DNA of 64,000 bases, taken from Allorhizobium undicola ORS 992 = ATCC 700741. GTDB taxonomy: Bacteria > Pseudomonadota > Alphaproteobacteria > Rhizobiales > Rhizobiaceae. The stretch's first letter is position 1, and the number at the start of each line of letters is the position of its first letter. The DNA lies in the NCBI RefSeq assembly GCF_000621665.1, contig NZ_JHXQ01000001.1:248001-312000 (forward strand), in the 5' to 3' direction. Of the stretch, positions 9,027-18,950 are shown in pieces. Under the pieces are notes generated by a model. The model did no database searches, was not told where the DNA came from, and saw only the letters and a program-made list of their open reading frames with translations. The translations under genes and the position numbers were made by a program.

Positions 9027-9746
9027 ATGCGTGATAACGACAAGTTGGCGGAGCGCCGAAAGACGGGCGAACAACTGCCGCTGGCCTTTGGCCATCAAGC
9101 CGCCTCCGGGCGGGAGGATCTTCTTGTGTCCGAGCGGCTGGCTGCTGCCGTCGCCATCATCGACAGCTGGCCGCACTGGGCCTCGCCCGTCGTCATTCTC
9201 ACCGGCCCGCAAGGCTCGGGAAAATCGCATCTGGCCGAGGTCTGGCGCAACGAAAGTTCAGCGCGCGATATTTCTCCCGTGACGGGCTCGCAGGCGGCAG
9301 CCATTGCCCGTGACCATGCTGTTCTGTTCGAAGATGCCGACCGGGCGGGCTTTGACGAGGTTGAGCTGTTCCACGTCATCAACAGCGTGCGCCAGCATGG
9401 CACCAGTCTGCTGATGACCTCCCGAAGCTGGCCTTTGTCGTGGAATGTGAAGCTGCCGGATCTGCGCTCGCGCCTGAAGGCTGCGACATTGGTGGAAATC
9501 GGCGAGCCGGACGAGGAACTGCTCGGTCAGGTTATCTTCAAGCTGTTTGCCGACCGGCAGCTGGCGGTGGATGAAAGGATTGTCGCAACCATCCTCAATC
9601 GCATGGAGCGCTCGCTGGCATCGGCACAGGAACTGGTGGAGCGGATCGACCGGCTGGCGCTTGCCCGCCGCTCGAAAATCACCCGCGCGCTCGCATTGGA
9701 GGTTCTGGACGAAATGCGCGGCAGGGAGCCTTCCACGGCTGAATAG
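9027..9746 (+). CDS. hdaA: DnaA regulatory inactivator homologue HdaA
   Basis: 239 residues. A DnaA-like AAA+ domain has a Walker A GPQGSGKSHLAEVW near residue 60. FEDADR near 107 is the Walker B region, and SRLKAAT near 150 lies where sensor residues are expected. EQLPLAFGH near residue 16 matches the QL-x-L-x-F type clamp-binding motif that lets Hda dock on the DNA polymerase sliding clamp to stimulate ATP hydrolysis by DnaA. It lacks the DNA-binding domain IV of DnaA, as expected of Hda. It begins directly after the permease stop. Confidence 0.87.
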   Translation: MRDNDKLAERRKTGEQLPLAFGHQAASGREDLLVSERLAAAVAIIDSWPHWASPVVILTGPQGSGKSHLAEVWRNESSARDISPVTGSQAAAIARDHAVLFEDADRAGFDEVELFHVINSVRQHGTSLLMTSRSWPLSWNVKLPDLRSRLKAATLVEIGEPDEELLGQVIFKLFADRQLAVDERIVATILNRMERSLASAQELVERIDRLALARRSKITRALALEVLDEMRGREPSTAE

Positions 9747-9892
9747 GCGGCCACGGCGAAGGCCGGATCGTGATGGTCAGCGGCTGTCTTCTGTTGCGGC
9801 ACGGTTCGATCGTCACAGGATCGTCGTGAAATTGTTATATTGGGCGCAGGCGTCGAATTTTGGCGTTTTCTGGAACTGACGGGGAGTGATCG

Positions 9893-12082
9893 ATGGACAG
9901 CATTTCAACCGAAGCGCAGGCAGCCCTGACCGAAGCTGAAGCCGCGCGCGAGGAGCTGCTGACCAGTCCAGGCCGCTTCATCAATCGCGAATTTTCCTGG
10001 CTTCAGTTCAATCGCCGCGTTCTGGAAGAAACGCTGAATACAGCCCATCCGCTCCTGGAGCGCGTGCGCTTCCTGTCGATTTCGGCGGCCAATCTCGATG
10101 AATTCTTCATGGTGCGGGTGGCAGGTCTGGAAGGCCAGGTGCGCCAGAATATCGGCGTGAAGAGCCCGGATGGCCGCACCCCCGCCGAACAGCTTGAGGA
10201 TATTCTCAAGGAAATCGACAATCTTCAGATGGAGCAGCAGGCATCGCTTGCCGTCTTGCAGCAATATCTGGCCAAGGAAGACATTCTGATCGTGCGCCCG
10301 GCGGCGCTGTCGGAGGAGGATCGCGGCTGGCTCGAATCGGAATTCGAACAGTCGATCTTTCCGGTGCTGACGCCCTTGTCCATCGATCCGGCCCATCCTT
10401 TCCCCTTCATTCCCAATCTCGGCTTTTCCATGGGGCTTGAGCTGGTGAGTCTGCGCGGCAAGGAGCCGATGACGGCGCTTTTGCGTCTGCCCACCACGCT
10501 TGACCGGTTTATCCGTCTGCCCGATGACAAGACGACCATTCGCTACATCACGCTGGAAGACGTGGTGGGCATGTTCATCCACAGGCTTTATCCGGGCTAT
10601 GATGTGAAGGGTTACGGCACCTTTCGTATCATTCGCGACAGCGACATCGAAGTGGAGGAAGAGGCCGAAGATCTGGTTCGCTTCTTCGAAACGGCGCTGA
10701 AGCGCCGCCGCCGGGGTTCGGTGATCCGCATCGAGACGGATTCGGAGATGCCGGTGGCGCTGCGCCAGTTCGTGATCGAGGAGCTGGGCGTGCCGGACAA
10801 TCGCGTGGCCGTGCTTCCCGGCCTGCTTGCCCTCAATACCATTTCCGAAATCACCAAGGCCCCGCGCGAGGATCTGCGCTTCGAGCCCTATAATGCCCGT
10901 TTCCCGGAGCGCGTGCGCGACCATATGGGCGATTGCCTGGCCGCCATTCGCGAAAAGGACATGGTGGTGCATCACCCCTATGAAAGCTTCGACGTGGTGG
11001 TGCAATTCCTGATCCAGGCGGCCCGAGACCCGGACGTGCTGGCGATCAAGCAGACGCTCTACCGCACGTCCAACGACAGCCCCATCGTGCGCGCGCTGAT
11101 CGATGCGGCGGAAGCGGGCAAGTCGGTGACGGCGCTTGTGGAACTGAAGGCCCGCTTCGACGAGGAGGCCAATATCCGCTGGGCGCGCGATCTGGAGCGG
11201 GCGGGCGTGCAGGTGGTGTTTGGCTTCATCGAGCTGAAAACCCATGCCAAGATGTCGATGGTCGTGCGCCGCGAAGATGGCAAGCTGCGCACCTATTGCC
11301 ACCTCGGCACCGGCAATTATCACCCGGTGACGGCCAAGATCTATACGGACCTGTCCTTCTTCACCTGCAATCCGAAGATTGCCCATGACATGGCCAATGT
11401 GTTCAACTTCATCACCGGCTATGGCGAGCCGGAAGAAAACATGAAGCTGGCCGTTTCACCCTATACAATGCGATCGCGCATTCTTCGCCATATCGATGAG
11501 GAAATCCGTAACGCCCAGGAGGGCAAGCCCTCCGGCATCTGGATGAAGATGAATTCGCTGGTCGATCCCGAAATCATCGATGCGCTTTACACCGCCAGCC
11601 GCGCCGGCGTGGAGGTGGATCTCGTGGTGCGGGGCATTTGCTGCCTGCGGCCGCAGGTGCCGGGCCTTTCGGATAATATTCGCGTCAAATCGATTGTCGG
11701 ACGCTTCCTGGAGCATAGCCGGATTTTCTGCTTCGCCAATGGCCATCGTCTGCCCTCCGACAAGGCGCTGGTCTATATCGGCTCCGCCGACATGATGCCG
11801 CGCAATCTCGACCGGCGCGTGGAAACGCTGGTGCCGCTGATCAATCCCACTGTGCATGAGCAGGTTCTCTCGCAGATCATGCTTGGCAATCTCATTGACA
11901 ACCAGCAGAGCTACGAGATATTGCCCGATGGAACATCGCGGCGGATGGAAGTGCGCCAGGGAGAGGAACCTTTTAACGCGCAGCACTATTTCATGACCAA
12001 TCCCAGCCTGTCAGGCCGGGGAGAGGCCCTGAAATCCAGCGCGCCAAAGCTGATTGCCGGGGTCGTTTCCGGCCGTAAATAG
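9893..12082 (+). CDS. ppk: Polyphosphate kinase PPK1
   Basis: 729 residues, a full-length PPK1. It polymerises the ATP gamma-phosphate into polyphosphate. The N domain begins [17 protein letters not shown] near 27. The catalytic C domains carry [15 protein letters not shown] near 470, with the autophosphorylated His, and [12 protein letters not shown] near 610, with the second essential His. The ATG follows GGGGAG. The exopolyphosphatase gene starts 15 bases downstream, so synthesis and breakdown of polyphosphate are encoded together. About 145 bases separate it from hdaA, leaving room for its own promoter. Confidence 0.96.
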   Translation: MDSISTEAQAALTEAEAAREELLTSPGRFINREFSWLQFNRRVLEETLNTAHPLLERVRFLSISAANLDEFFMVRVAGLEGQVRQNIGVKSPDGRTPAEQLEDILKEIDNLQMEQQASLAVLQQYLAKEDILIVRPAALSEEDRGWLESEFEQSIFPVLTPLSIDPAHPFPFIPNLGFSMGLELVSLRGKEPMTALLRLPTTLDRFIRLPDDKTTIRYITLEDVVGMFIHRLYPGYDVKGYGTFRIIRDSDIEVEEEAEDLVRFFETALKRRRRGSVIRIETDSEMPVALRQFVIEELGVPDNRVAVLPGLLALNTISEITKAPREDLRFEPYNARFPERVRDHMGDCLAAIREKDMVVHHPYESFDVVVQFLIQAARDPDVLAIKQTLYRTSNDSPIVRALIDAAEAGKSVTALVELKARFDEEANIRWARDLERAGVQVVFGFIELKTHAKMSMVVRREDGKLRTYCHLGTGNYHPVTAKIYTDLSFFTCNPKIAHDMANVFNFITGYGEPEENMKLAVSPYTMRSRILRHIDEEIRNAQEGKPSGIWMKMNSLVDPEIIDALYTASRAGVEVDLVVRGICCLRPQVPGLSDNIRVKSIVGRFLEHSRIFCFANGHRLPSDKALVYIGSADMMPRNLDRRVETLVPLINPTVHEQVLSQIMLGNLIDNQQSYEILPDGTSRRMEVRQGEEPFNAQHYFMTNPSLSGRGEALKSSAPKLIAGVVSGRK

Positions 12083-12096
12083 CAATACGGATATTC

Positions 12097-13617
12097 ATGA
12101 CCCAATCTGAAGCCCGGGGGCGCCTTCCCGGAATTGCCCCTGTTTCCGTTGTCGATATCGGTTCGAATTCCATTCGACTGGTGATTTACGAAGGGCTTTC
12201 GCGCGCCCCTGCCATCCTGTTCAATGAAAAGGTGCTGTGCGGCCTTGGCAAGGGTCTTGCCACAACCGGCCGTATGGATGACGAGGGCGTCACCCGTGCG
12301 CTTGCCGCGCTCAAGCGGTTTCACGCGCTTTCGCGGCAGGCAAGGGCGGTTTCTATGCATGTGCTGGCCACGGCTGCGGCGCGTGAATCCGAAAACGGCC
12401 CCGCCTTCATTGCCGAGGCAAGCCGCATTCTGGATCACGACATCCGGGTGTTGACCGGCGAGGAAGAGGCGCTTTACTCCGCCTATGGCATCATCAGCGG
12501 CTTCCATGATGTCGATGGCATTGCGGGCGACCTCGGCGGCGGCTCGCTGGAACTGGTCGATATTGTCGGCAAGCGGATCGGCAAGGGCATTACCCTGCCG
12601 CTTGGAGGCTTGCGCCTTTCCGAACAATCGGGCGGTGTGCTCGACAAGGCCCGCGCCATCGTGCGCAAGCACGTGAAGGATGCCGACCTGCTCCGGCAAG
12701 GCAAGGGCCGCATTTTCTATGCGGTGGGCGGCACCTGGCGCAATATTGCCAAGCTGCACATGGAAATTCGCAACTATCCGCTGCACATGATGCAGGGCTA
12801 TCAGTTGCCGCTGGGCGAAATGCTGCTGTTTCTGGATGAAATCATCTCGGGCGTTGCGGCAAGAACGGCGGCCTGGCAGAGGATTTCCAAAAATCGCCGC
12901 GCGCTCATTCCCTTTGGCGCCATTGCCATGCGCGAGGTGCTGGAAGCCATGCAGCCGGAAAGCATCTGCTTTTCGGCGCAGGGCGTGCGCGAAGGCTATC
13001 TCTATTCGCTGTTGAGCGAAGAGGACCGCGCTCTGGACCCGCTGCTGGAAGCGGCGGACGGCATGGCCATATTGCGTGCCCGCTCGCCCGAACATGCCCG
13101 CGAGCTTGCCCGCTGGACCGGCGAGATGATGCCCTTTTTCGACGTGGCCGAGACGGAAGAGGAAGCCCGCTACCGTCAGGCCGCCTGCCTTCTTGCCGAT
13201 ATAAGCTGGCGCGCCCATCCGGATTATCGCGGGCTTCAGGCGCTCAACCTCATTGCGCATTCCTCGGTGGTGGGCATTACCCATCCGGGCCGTGCCTATA
13301 TTGCGCTGGCCAATTACTATCGTTTCGAGGGCCTGCATGACGACGGACAAACCGGGCCTTTGGCCGCGATTGCCACGGAACGGCTGCTGAACGGCGCAAA
13401 GCTTCTGGGTGGATTGTTGCGCGTGGTCTACCTTTTCTCGGCCTCCATGCCGGGCGTGGTCGATCATCTGACCTTCGAGCGCAGCAGCAGAAGCGACGCC
13501 GATCTGGATTTCGTGGTGCCCGAAGCCTATGCCGATTTTGCCGGCGAGCGGCTCGATGGCCGTTTGCAACAACTGGCCAAGCTGACCGGCAAGCGGCTGG
13601 CCTTCCGCTTCTCCTGA
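12097..13617 (+). CDS. ppx: Exopolyphosphatase, Ppx/GppA family
   Basis: 506 residues. It removes terminal phosphate from polyphosphate and possibly also from pppGpp. The actin-like ATPase fold shows VVDIGSNSIRLVIYEG near residue 15 and GDLGGGSLELVDI near 144, the two phosphate-binding loops. GLRLSEQSG follows near 170. The C-terminal third is the helical HD-like region of long Ppx proteins. It begins 15 bases after ppk. A strong palindrome sits just after its stop. Confidence 0.93.
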   Translation: MTQSEARGRLPGIAPVSVVDIGSNSIRLVIYEGLSRAPAILFNEKVLCGLGKGLATTGRMDDEGVTRALAALKRFHALSRQARAVSMHVLATAAARESENGPAFIAEASRILDHDIRVLTGEEEALYSAYGIISGFHDVDGIAGDLGGGSLELVDIVGKRIGKGITLPLGGLRLSEQSGGVLDKARAIVRKHVKDADLLRQGKGRIFYAVGGTWRNIAKLHMEIRNYPLHMMQGYQLPLGEMLLFLDEIISGVAARTAAWQRISKNRRALIPFGAIAMREVLEAMQPESICFSAQGVREGYLYSLLSEEDRALDPLLEAADGMAILRARSPEHARELARWTGEMMPFFDVAETEEEARYRQAACLLADISWRAHPDYRGLQALNLIAHSSVVGITHPGRAYIALANYYRFEGLHDDGQTGPLAAIATERLLNGAKLLGGLLRVVYLFSASMPGVVDHLTFERSSRSDADLDFVVPEAYADFAGERLDGRLQQLAKLTGKRLAFRFS

Positions 13618-13620
13618 GGT

Positions 13621-13750
13621 GTAATACCAAGGGTCATTGACAATGACCCTTGGTATTACCCTTTCGAATATCTCAAGCTTTTGCCGCATTTGAGATATTC
13701 GAAATCTCTTCAAGGCGAGGATGCGTTCGCATCTTCGAGCCTTGGTATAA
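13621..13750. repeat. Three-hairpin palindromic cassette with CCAAGG ends (family G)
   Basis: 13621-13659 is a perfect palindrome with 19-base arms (GTAATACCAAGGG... around one central A). 13662-13703 has perfect 15-base arms TTTCGAATATCTCAA / TTGAGATATTCGAAA. 13711-13744 has CAAGGC...GCCTTG ends with an imperfect inner stem. The cassette opens with ATACCAAGG and closes with CCTTGGTAT, like terminal inverted repeats. A related but diverged piece lies at 17191-17226. It sits between convergent ppx and mntR and may also stop transcription. Confidence 0.8.
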
Positions 13751-13762
13751 GGCGCCCGGCAA

Positions 13763-14230
13763 TCAGCCCTTTCCCGGAATCCCCTTGATCAAGGCGCGGC
13801 GAAAGGCTTCCAGCGTTTCGGCGCTGACGTAATGCTCGATGCCTTCCGCGTCGATACGCGCGGTGCGCTCGTCAATGCCCAGCATTTTCAGGAAATCCTC
13901 CACGACCTCATGGCGCTCGCGGCTTTCCCGCGCCAGTTTCTCGCCCGCCTCGGTCAGAAAAACGCCACGATAGGGCTTGCGGGAAATCAGCCCGCTTTCG
14001 GCAAGTCGCGCCAGCATCTTGGCAACGGTCGGCTGCGCCACGCCCAGGCGTTCGGCTATATCCACCTGCCGGGCTTCCTGCCCTTCGGCAATCAGGTCGG
14101 CGATCAATTCCACATAATCCTCCACCAGCGCCAGCCGCTGGGCTTCGCGGGTCTGGCGAAACCCCTCGCAATGGGCCTCTGCTTCGGGCAGGGCGCCACG
14201 GCGGGAATGAGGGAGGGATGAGCGCGTCAA
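13763..14230 (-). CDS. mntR: Manganese-responsive transcriptional regulator MntR
   Basis: 155 residues, DtxR/MntR family. An N-terminal winged helix (about 25-85) has [20 protein letters not shown] as its recognition part. The metal-binding and dimerisation part has [13 protein letters not shown] and [10 protein letters not shown] near 105-135, with His and Glu residues in the positions used for Mn(II). It closely resembles E. coli MntR as I remember it. I choose the TTG at 14230 because AGGAAGG lies six to seven bases upstream; there is no ATG in a better place. It is divergent from mntH, its expected target, where it should repress under manganese sufficiency. Confidence 0.9.
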   Translation of the reverse strand: MTRSSLPHSRRGALPEAEAHCEGFRQTREAQRLALVEDYVELIADLIAEGQEARQVDIAERLGVAQPTVAKMLARLAESGLISRKPYRGVFLTEAGEKLARESRERHEVVEDFLKMLGIDERTARIDAEGIEHYVSAETLEAFRRALIKGIPGKG

Positions 14231-14391
14231 TATTGCCTTCCTGTCTGTAAGGGTGCTGCCTCGCCTATAGCAACCCTTGCCGCAAATGAACAGGAGGGCT
14301 GCCGCCTTTCGGCAGCAATGCGGATTTTCGCGATTACAGCACAGGCAATAAAATATAGCCTCTTGCATAATGTTGGGAATGGCGGCACATT

Positions 14392-14410
14392 GTTGCAAGT
14401 CATTTGCAAT
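14392..14410. promoter_or_regulatory. Candidate MntR or Mur operator upstream of mntH
   Basis: TTGCAA-GTCAT-TTGCAA is a spaced repeat of a six-base palindrome, 12 bases before the mntH ATG. It resembles the TGCAAA-type boxes bound by manganese-responsive Fur proteins (Mur) in rhizobia, and could serve MntR or Mur. It lies in the mntR/mntH divergent region (14231-14421). Confidence 0.5.
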
Positions 14411-14421
14411 AAGGTTTCATC

Positions 14422-15780
14422 ATGAGCATGTCGCAGCCGGGCAGTGTTTCCGGGCAGGGGTGGAAATTCACCGAGACGGAACCGGGGCGCGAAAGCCTCT
14501 CGGAGGTTCACGCCAGCGTCAGGGTGCCGCAGGGCGGCTCCTGGGTGCGCAAACTGCTGGCCTTTGCCGGGCCGGGCTATATGGTGTCGGTCGGCTACAT
14601 GGATCCCGGCAACTGGGCAACCGACATCGCCGGTGGCTCGGCCTTCGGCTATACGCTGCTGTCGGTCATCATGATCTCCAACCTCATGGCCATCCTGCTG
14701 CAAGCGCTTTCGGCGCGGCTCGGCATCGTCACGGGGCGCGATCTGGCACAGGCCTGCCGCGATCACTATTCCGCGCCGGTACGGATCTGTCTGTGGATCG
14801 CCTGCGAACTGGCCATCATCGCCTGCGATCTGGCGGAAGTTATCGGCACGGCCATCGCGCTTCAGCTTCTTTTCGGCATTCCGCTGGTGCTGGGCGCGGT
14901 GATCACGGCGCTGGACGTGTTTTTATTGCTGATGCTGATGAACCGGGGTTTCCGTTTTCTGGAAGCTTTCGTCGTCTCGCTGCTGTCGATCATCGCCATC
15001 TGCTTTCTCGTGCAGATTGCCATGGCGCAGCCACCCGTGGCCGAGGTGCTGAACGGCTTCATTCCCAAGAGCGAAATCCTTACCAACGGCGATATGCTCT
15101 ATGTGGCGATCGGCATTATCGGCGCCACCGTCATGCCGCATAACCTCTATCTCCACTCCTCCATCGTGCAGACAAGAGCCTATAAGCGCGACGAACCCGG
15201 CAGGCGGGAAGCAATCCGCTGGGCAACGGTGGACAGCACCGTGGCGTTGATGCTGGCGCTTTTCGTCAACGCGGCCATTCTCATCGTTGCGGCAGGCGTG
15301 TTTCATGCCAATGGCCATACGGATGTGGCCGAGATCGAGCAGGCGCATCAAATGCTTTCGCCGCTCCTGGGCTTTACCATCGCCTCCACCTTGTTTGCGG
15401 TGGCCTTGCTGGCCTCCGGCATCAATTCGACCGTCACGGCAACGCTGGCAGGCCAAATCGTCATGGAAGGCTTCCTGCGCCTTCGCATTCCCAACTGGGC
15501 GCGGCGGCTGATCACCCGCGGCCTTGCCATCATCCCCGTCGTGGTGGTCACGTGGATTTATGGCGACAAGGGCACGGCGGAACTTCTGGTGCTGAGCCAG
15601 GTGGTGCTGTCCATGCAGCTGCCCTTCGCGGTGGTTCCGCTCATCAGCTTCGTCACCGATCGCAGCAAGATGGGCAATTTCACCATACCGCGTCCCGTTG
15701 CCATTCTTGCATGGGCAGTGGCCGGTATCATCATTGCGCTCAATATCAAGCTGCTGTGGGATACGTTTTTCGGCGCCTGA
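14422..15780 (+). CDS. mntH: Nramp-family Mn(II)/H+ symporter MntH
   Basis: 452 residues, about eleven membrane segments. [18 protein letters not shown] near residue 55 contains the conserved DPGN of TM1, and [14 protein letters not shown] near 234 the MPH of TM6. Together these bind the metal. It imports Mn(II) (also Fe(II)) with protons across the inner membrane. The operator-like sequence and divergent mntR point to repression by manganese. In Brucella abortus mntH has been reported as a virulence determinant; I see nothing that would impair this copy. A bidirectional hairpin follows the stop. Confidence 0.95.
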   Translation: MSMSQPGSVSGQGWKFTETEPGRESLSEVHASVRVPQGGSWVRKLLAFAGPGYMVSVGYMDPGNWATDIAGGSAFGYTLLSVIMISNLMAILLQALSARLGIVTGRDLAQACRDHYSAPVRICLWIACELAIIACDLAEVIGTAIALQLLFGIPLVLGAVITALDVFLLLMLMNRGFRFLEAFVVSLLSIIAICFLVQIAMAQPPVAEVLNGFIPKSEILTNGDMLYVAIGIIGATVMPHNLYLHSSIVQTRAYKRDEPGRREAIRWATVDSTVALMLALFVNAAILIVAAGVFHANGHTDVAEIEQAHQMLSPLLGFTIASTLFAVALLASGINSTVTATLAGQIVMEGFLRLRIPNWARRLITRGLAIIPVVVVTWIYGDKGTAELLVLSQVVLSMQLPFAVVPLISFVTDRSKMGNFTIPRPVAILAWAVAGIIIALNIKLLWDTFFGA

Positions 15781-15788
15781 CAGCGGGA

Positions 15789-15821
15789 CATTTCCCGGCG
15801 CTGAACCAGCACCGGGAAATG
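15789..15821. terminator. Bidirectional hairpin between mntH and the esterase-like gene
   Basis: Arms CATTTCCCGG / CCGGGAAATG, with an inner GCTG / CAGC stem, lie between two convergent stop codons (15780 and 15831). Neither side has a long T-run, so termination strength is uncertain. Confidence 0.6.
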
Positions 15822-15830
15822 GCATCATGC

Positions 15831-17180
15831 TTATTTCGCCGTGAGGAAATCCGCGACATCCAGAATGACGAATTCGTTGTCGTCATTGGCATCGACCCGG
15901 CGGCCGACCGAGAAGGGCAGGTTGTTGTCATTGCCGACGATGATGTGGGTGGCATCCACGACATCGACATTCTCGATGGTCACGAAAGGCATGGTGTAAA
16001 CGCCATTGACGCTGCCCTGCTTGGCCTTGCCGTCGGGATCGGCAATATTCATCAGGTCGATATAGCCGATCTTGCGCACCGGCTTGCCGACATTGGCGTC
16101 GGAAAATTCGATCTTGTAGATGCGCTTGTGGCGGGCAGGCTTTTCGAAGCAATCGGCTTGCGGCCTGGCCGGATCGGCGCAGGCTTTATCGGCAGTGCCT
16201 TCGCCGCCATCGCGCTCGATCACCATGGCGGTGGTATCGTCGATCATGTTGAAATCGCCGATATTCGTGCCGCCTGCCGAAAGCGGATAGAACCAGCTTC
16301 TGCCCGTCCAGGCCTTGGCGGCAGTATCGAATTCGATGACCCGCAGCGCATTCTGCCCGTCCACCTGTTCGAACTTGCCATCCCCCAGATAGAGCGGACC
16401 CTCCAGCAGGGCATAAAGCCGGCTGCCGTCCTTCGACATCGCCAGTCCTTCAAAGCCGTTGGAACGGCGCAGATTATAAGGCGGCAGCGGCTTTGAGGGG
16501 TCGGACGGCAGGGTCAGCATGGCATTGTCCGGCGACATTACCGGCTTGCCATCCACCATGGTTGGATAGGCGGCCATCAGTTCGCCCTTGCGATTGACCT
16601 TGAGGAGATAAGGCCCGAATTCCTCGCCCAGCCAGAAGCCGTCATCGGTGGGCTGGATCGATTCGAGATCGAAATCCGAACCCGTCAGATAACGCTTTTC
16701 AGCCCCTTCCATGGCAATGGGAAAGGGAGCAATGCGGTTGGGATCGGAAAGGAAGATCGTCTCCTGCCGCTCGACCTTGCCACCTGTCCAGTCGAAGGTC
16801 AGATGATGCAGCATCAGCATGGCATCCACCGAGTTCAGCTTGGTGCCAAAGCCGTTGTCGGACAGGCTCCAGAAGCTCCCGTCCTTCATGGTCTTGATGC
16901 CGGAAAAGCCCTGCACGGCCTGCCCCTTGAACGGCATGGAAAGGCCGGTGGGGTGAATGCCATCCATGCCGGGAACGGCGCCTGTGGCGCGCTTGCGGTC
17001 CGGGGTCGTAAACTTCGCCGCCGATTTAAGGGCGTCCGGCGCATCGGCAGGGGCATCAATGACGGTATTGGCAGGCAGCACGGCCTGAGCGGAAAGTTTC
17101 GCGGGAAAGGCCTTCTCCTCGGCCATGGCAAAGCTGGTGAGAAGGGTAAGCGAAACGGTCGCGAGCAAAAGCTTTTTCAT
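15831..17180 (-). CDS. Secreted esterase-like (phytase-like beta-propeller) protein
   Basis: 449 residues. It has a signal peptide (MKKLLLATVSLTLLTSFAMA) and then the conserved blocks of the 'esterase-like activity of phytase' family: SGIKTMKDGSFWSLSDNGFG near 100, DLESIQPTDDGFWLGEEFGP near 168, NGFEGLAMSKDGSRLYALLE near 245 and VDATHIIVGNDNNLPFSVGR near 412. These proteins are periplasmic or secreted and probably calcium-binding. The substrate is not established, and the family name rests on limited biochemistry. The ATG follows GGGGGAT. The gene stands alone. Confidence 0.85.
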   Translation of the reverse strand: MKKLLLATVSLTLLTSFAMAEEKAFPAKLSAQAVLPANTVIDAPADAPDALKSAAKFTTPDRKRATGAVPGMDGIHPTGLSMPFKGQAVQGFSGIKTMKDGSFWSLSDNGFGTKLNSVDAMLMLHHLTFDWTGGKVERQETIFLSDPNRIAPFPIAMEGAEKRYLTGSDFDLESIQPTDDGFWLGEEFGPYLLKVNRKGELMAAYPTMVDGKPVMSPDNAMLTLPSDPSKPLPPYNLRRSNGFEGLAMSKDGSRLYALLEGPLYLGDGKFEQVDGQNALRVIEFDTAAKAWTGRSWFYPLSAGGTNIGDFNMIDDTTAMVIERDGGEGTADKACADPARPQADCFEKPARHKRIYKIEFSDANVGKPVRKIGYIDLMNIADPDGKAKQGSVNGVYTMPFVTIENVDVVDATHIIVGNDNNLPFSVGRRVDANDDNEFVILDVADFLTAK

Positions 17181-17190
17181 GAAATCCCCC

Positions 17191-17226
17191 ATGATACCAA
17201 GGCATTGAAGATGCAAACGCATCGCG
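17191..17226. repeat. Diverged copy of the CCAAGG palindrome (family G)
   Basis: ATACCAAGGC followed by GAAGATGC...GCATCGCGGCCTTG resembles the last hairpin of the 13621-13750 cassette. It lies just upstream of the esterase-like gene on the minus strand and could affect its leader. Confidence 0.5.
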
Positions 17227-17277
17227 GCCTTGAAGACATTTGACCGATCTCAATTGCGTCAGAACCTTGAGACCGTC

Positions 17278-17316
17278 GAAAAAGGAATACCGGGCGTCTT
17301 ATTCGAAGATGCCCGG
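17278..17316 (-). terminator. Probable terminator of the Rsm22-type gene
   Basis: Read on the minus strand, CCGGGCATCTT / AAGACGCCCGG form an 11-base stem with one G-T pair, followed by TATTCCTTTTT. It lies downstream of the methyltransferase gene that ends at 17435. Confidence 0.6.
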
Positions 17317-17434
17317 TGCGAGACGCCTTTGTGCAAAGCGCCCAGCTCCTTTAGGGGCCGCTCATGTCGGCTGGATTGCGAAGGGGTGAAGCTTTTGTGA
17401 CGATGGGGTTTGGCTGTGCGTGGTGTTGCTCGGG

Positions 17435-18403
17435 TTACTCAGCTGGAAAGCTGTCGCCCCAGTTGGCCCGGCGGGCCAGCTTGAAGGCCTCGCCATCGCG
17501 GCGGCTCAGGAGCTTTTCCTCCAATGCGCCGTCGCTGCGACAGAGTTTCAGCCGCGCCACGCCGCCGGAAATGCGCGGGGGCGAGAGAATGCGCCGGGCG
17601 CTTGCCGTTGCCGGCTGGCGGGAGGCGGCGATGAAGATGAACTTCTCGTCCTCCCACGGCACTTCCCCCTGCTTGACCTGACGGTGCAGACGGGAACGGG
17701 CCACCCGGCGGGAGAAATGGCACCAGTCCGGCGCCTGAACGGGGCAGGGCGCATGGTGCGGACAGGGCGCAAGCAGATGGGCGCCCGCATCGATCAGCGT
17801 CTGACGCGCCACCAGAATGCGGTTCCAGCCTGCTGGCGTGCCGGGTTCGATGATGACAATGACGTCGGCGGTCACAGCCCAGAGCTTTTTCGTGACCGCG
17901 GCAACCGCATCCACTGGCAGCTCGTCCAGCACATAGGCGAGCGTCACGAGATCGGCGGGCGCAAGTGCTGGAAAATCCTTGATGACATCGCCAGCCTGCC
18001 AGTGACAGGAAAAGGGCAGGGCGGCGGAAAGCGTTTCGCCCACTTTGCGAATGGCAGGGCTGGCTTCCACCAGATCGGCCTGCGAAAAACCCGGCCAGCA
18101 ATCATGGGCCGCCCAAAGGGCGGTACCGGGGCCGGAACCCACATCGATCAGGCTCTGAGGTGAAAACGCACCGCGCACCTCTGCCACGATTTCGAAGGCG
18201 GCGCGCACGGCGGCAAAGGTGGCGGGCAGGCGGGCGGCCAGATAGGCCTTGGCGGCAAGCTCGTCGTTGATATGCAGCCCGCCATCGCGCACTTCCCGGC
18301 GATAACGGCTTGAAAGGCGCTCCGACGCTTTCATCAGCGCATCGAGCGGCTGGTTTTGCAGAAGGCGCTCGACGGCGCTTTTCAAAAGGGCGGGCAATTC
18401 CAA
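17435..18403 (-). CDS. Rsm22-family methyltransferase (small ribosomal subunit)
   Basis: 322 residues from a TTG at 18403. A class I SAM fold shows SLIDVGSGPGTALWAA near residue 88 (motif I). LVTLAYVLDELP follows near 158. A cysteine cluster, CPHHAPCPVQAPDWCHF near 225, matches the Fe-S-type cysteines of the Rsm22 family. Mitochondrial relatives (METTL17/Rsm22) act in small-subunit assembly; the bacterial role is less clear. The start is uncertain: the frame is open further upstream but would then overlap the GNAT gene. It follows the GNAT gene by 37 bases, likely in one transcript with rnd. Confidence 0.8.
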   Translation of the reverse strand: MELPALLKSAVERLLQNQPLDALMKASERLSSRYRREVRDGGLHINDELAAKAYLAARLPATFAAVRAAFEIVAEVRGAFSPQSLIDVGSGPGTALWAAHDCWPGFSQADLVEASPAIRKVGETLSAALPFSCHWQAGDVIKDFPALAPADLVTLAYVLDELPVDAVAAVTKKLWAVTADVIVIIEPGTPAGWNRILVARQTLIDAGAHLLAPCPHHAPCPVQAPDWCHFSRRVARSRLHRQVKQGEVPWEDEKFIFIAASRQPATASARRILSPPRISGGVARLKLCRSDGALEEKLLSRRDGEAFKLARRANWGDSFPAE

Positions 18404-18440
18404 GAGGGCGATCCGTAGAGGTTGAGGTGGCGGGCTGGTC

Positions 18441-18950
18441 TTATCGCAAATGGTCGCTATTGGGAAAGGCTTCCCATTCGGGCCGCAGCAGCGACATCTG
18501 CACAAGATCGGTAAAGCGTCCGTCCGGCCAGCCATAGGCCCCGCGCTGAATGCCTTCCTGCCGGTATCCGAGCTTTTCATAGACGTGCCGGGCGCGATGG
18601 TTATGCTCATGCGCCGAAAGCCACAGTCGATAAGCGTTCAACTCCTGAAAGGCGAAGGCATTGAGGCTGGCCATCATGGCCGTTCCCGTGCCCTTACCCG
18701 CCTCGGCCACCACCACCCGCTTGATGTAGATATTGCGAAAATGGTGGTGAATATTTTGCAGGATCACGAGACCCACGGGGCGGTTTGCCTGCTCGCCGAT
18801 CAGTACGGCGGAATCGGCCTTTGCCATTTCCGCCAGATAGTCCTCTTCGCTGAAACGTCCGACAAGTTCTGCATAGCCGGGTTGCCTTTCGGCCGACATC
18901 ATGAAGGCGATGTCGGCCTCAAGCGCCCGGCGTATGCGGATTGCCGCCAT
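18441..18950 (-). CDS. GNAT-family N-acetyltransferase
   Basis: 169 residues. IYIKRVVVAEAGKGTGTAMM near residue 74 is the acetyl-CoA pyrophosphate loop, and HEHNHRARHVYEKLGYRQEG near 113 is the usual last conserved block before the C-terminal strand. The substrate is unknown. Its ATG shares one base with the RNase D stop (TGATG), so translation is coupled to rnd. The group rnd-GNAT-Rsm22 looks like one operon. Confidence 0.88.
   Translation of the reverse strand: MAAIRIRRALEADIAFMMSAERQPGYAELVGRFSEEDYLAEMAKADSAVLIGEQANRPVGLVILQNIHHHFRNIYIKRVVVAEAGKGTGTAMMASLNAFAFQELNAYRLWLSAHEHNHRARHVYEKLGYRQEGIQRGAYGWPDGRFTDLVQMSLLRPEWEAFPNSDHLR

Noticed and set aside
9905-11386. A 493-codon open frame antisense to ppk
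   Set aside because: Shadow of ppk with low-complexity His/Arg-rich translation.
11986-13713. A 575-codon open frame antisense to ppx
   Set aside because: Shadow of a GC-rich coding strand; no protein features, and it runs through a palindromic repeat.
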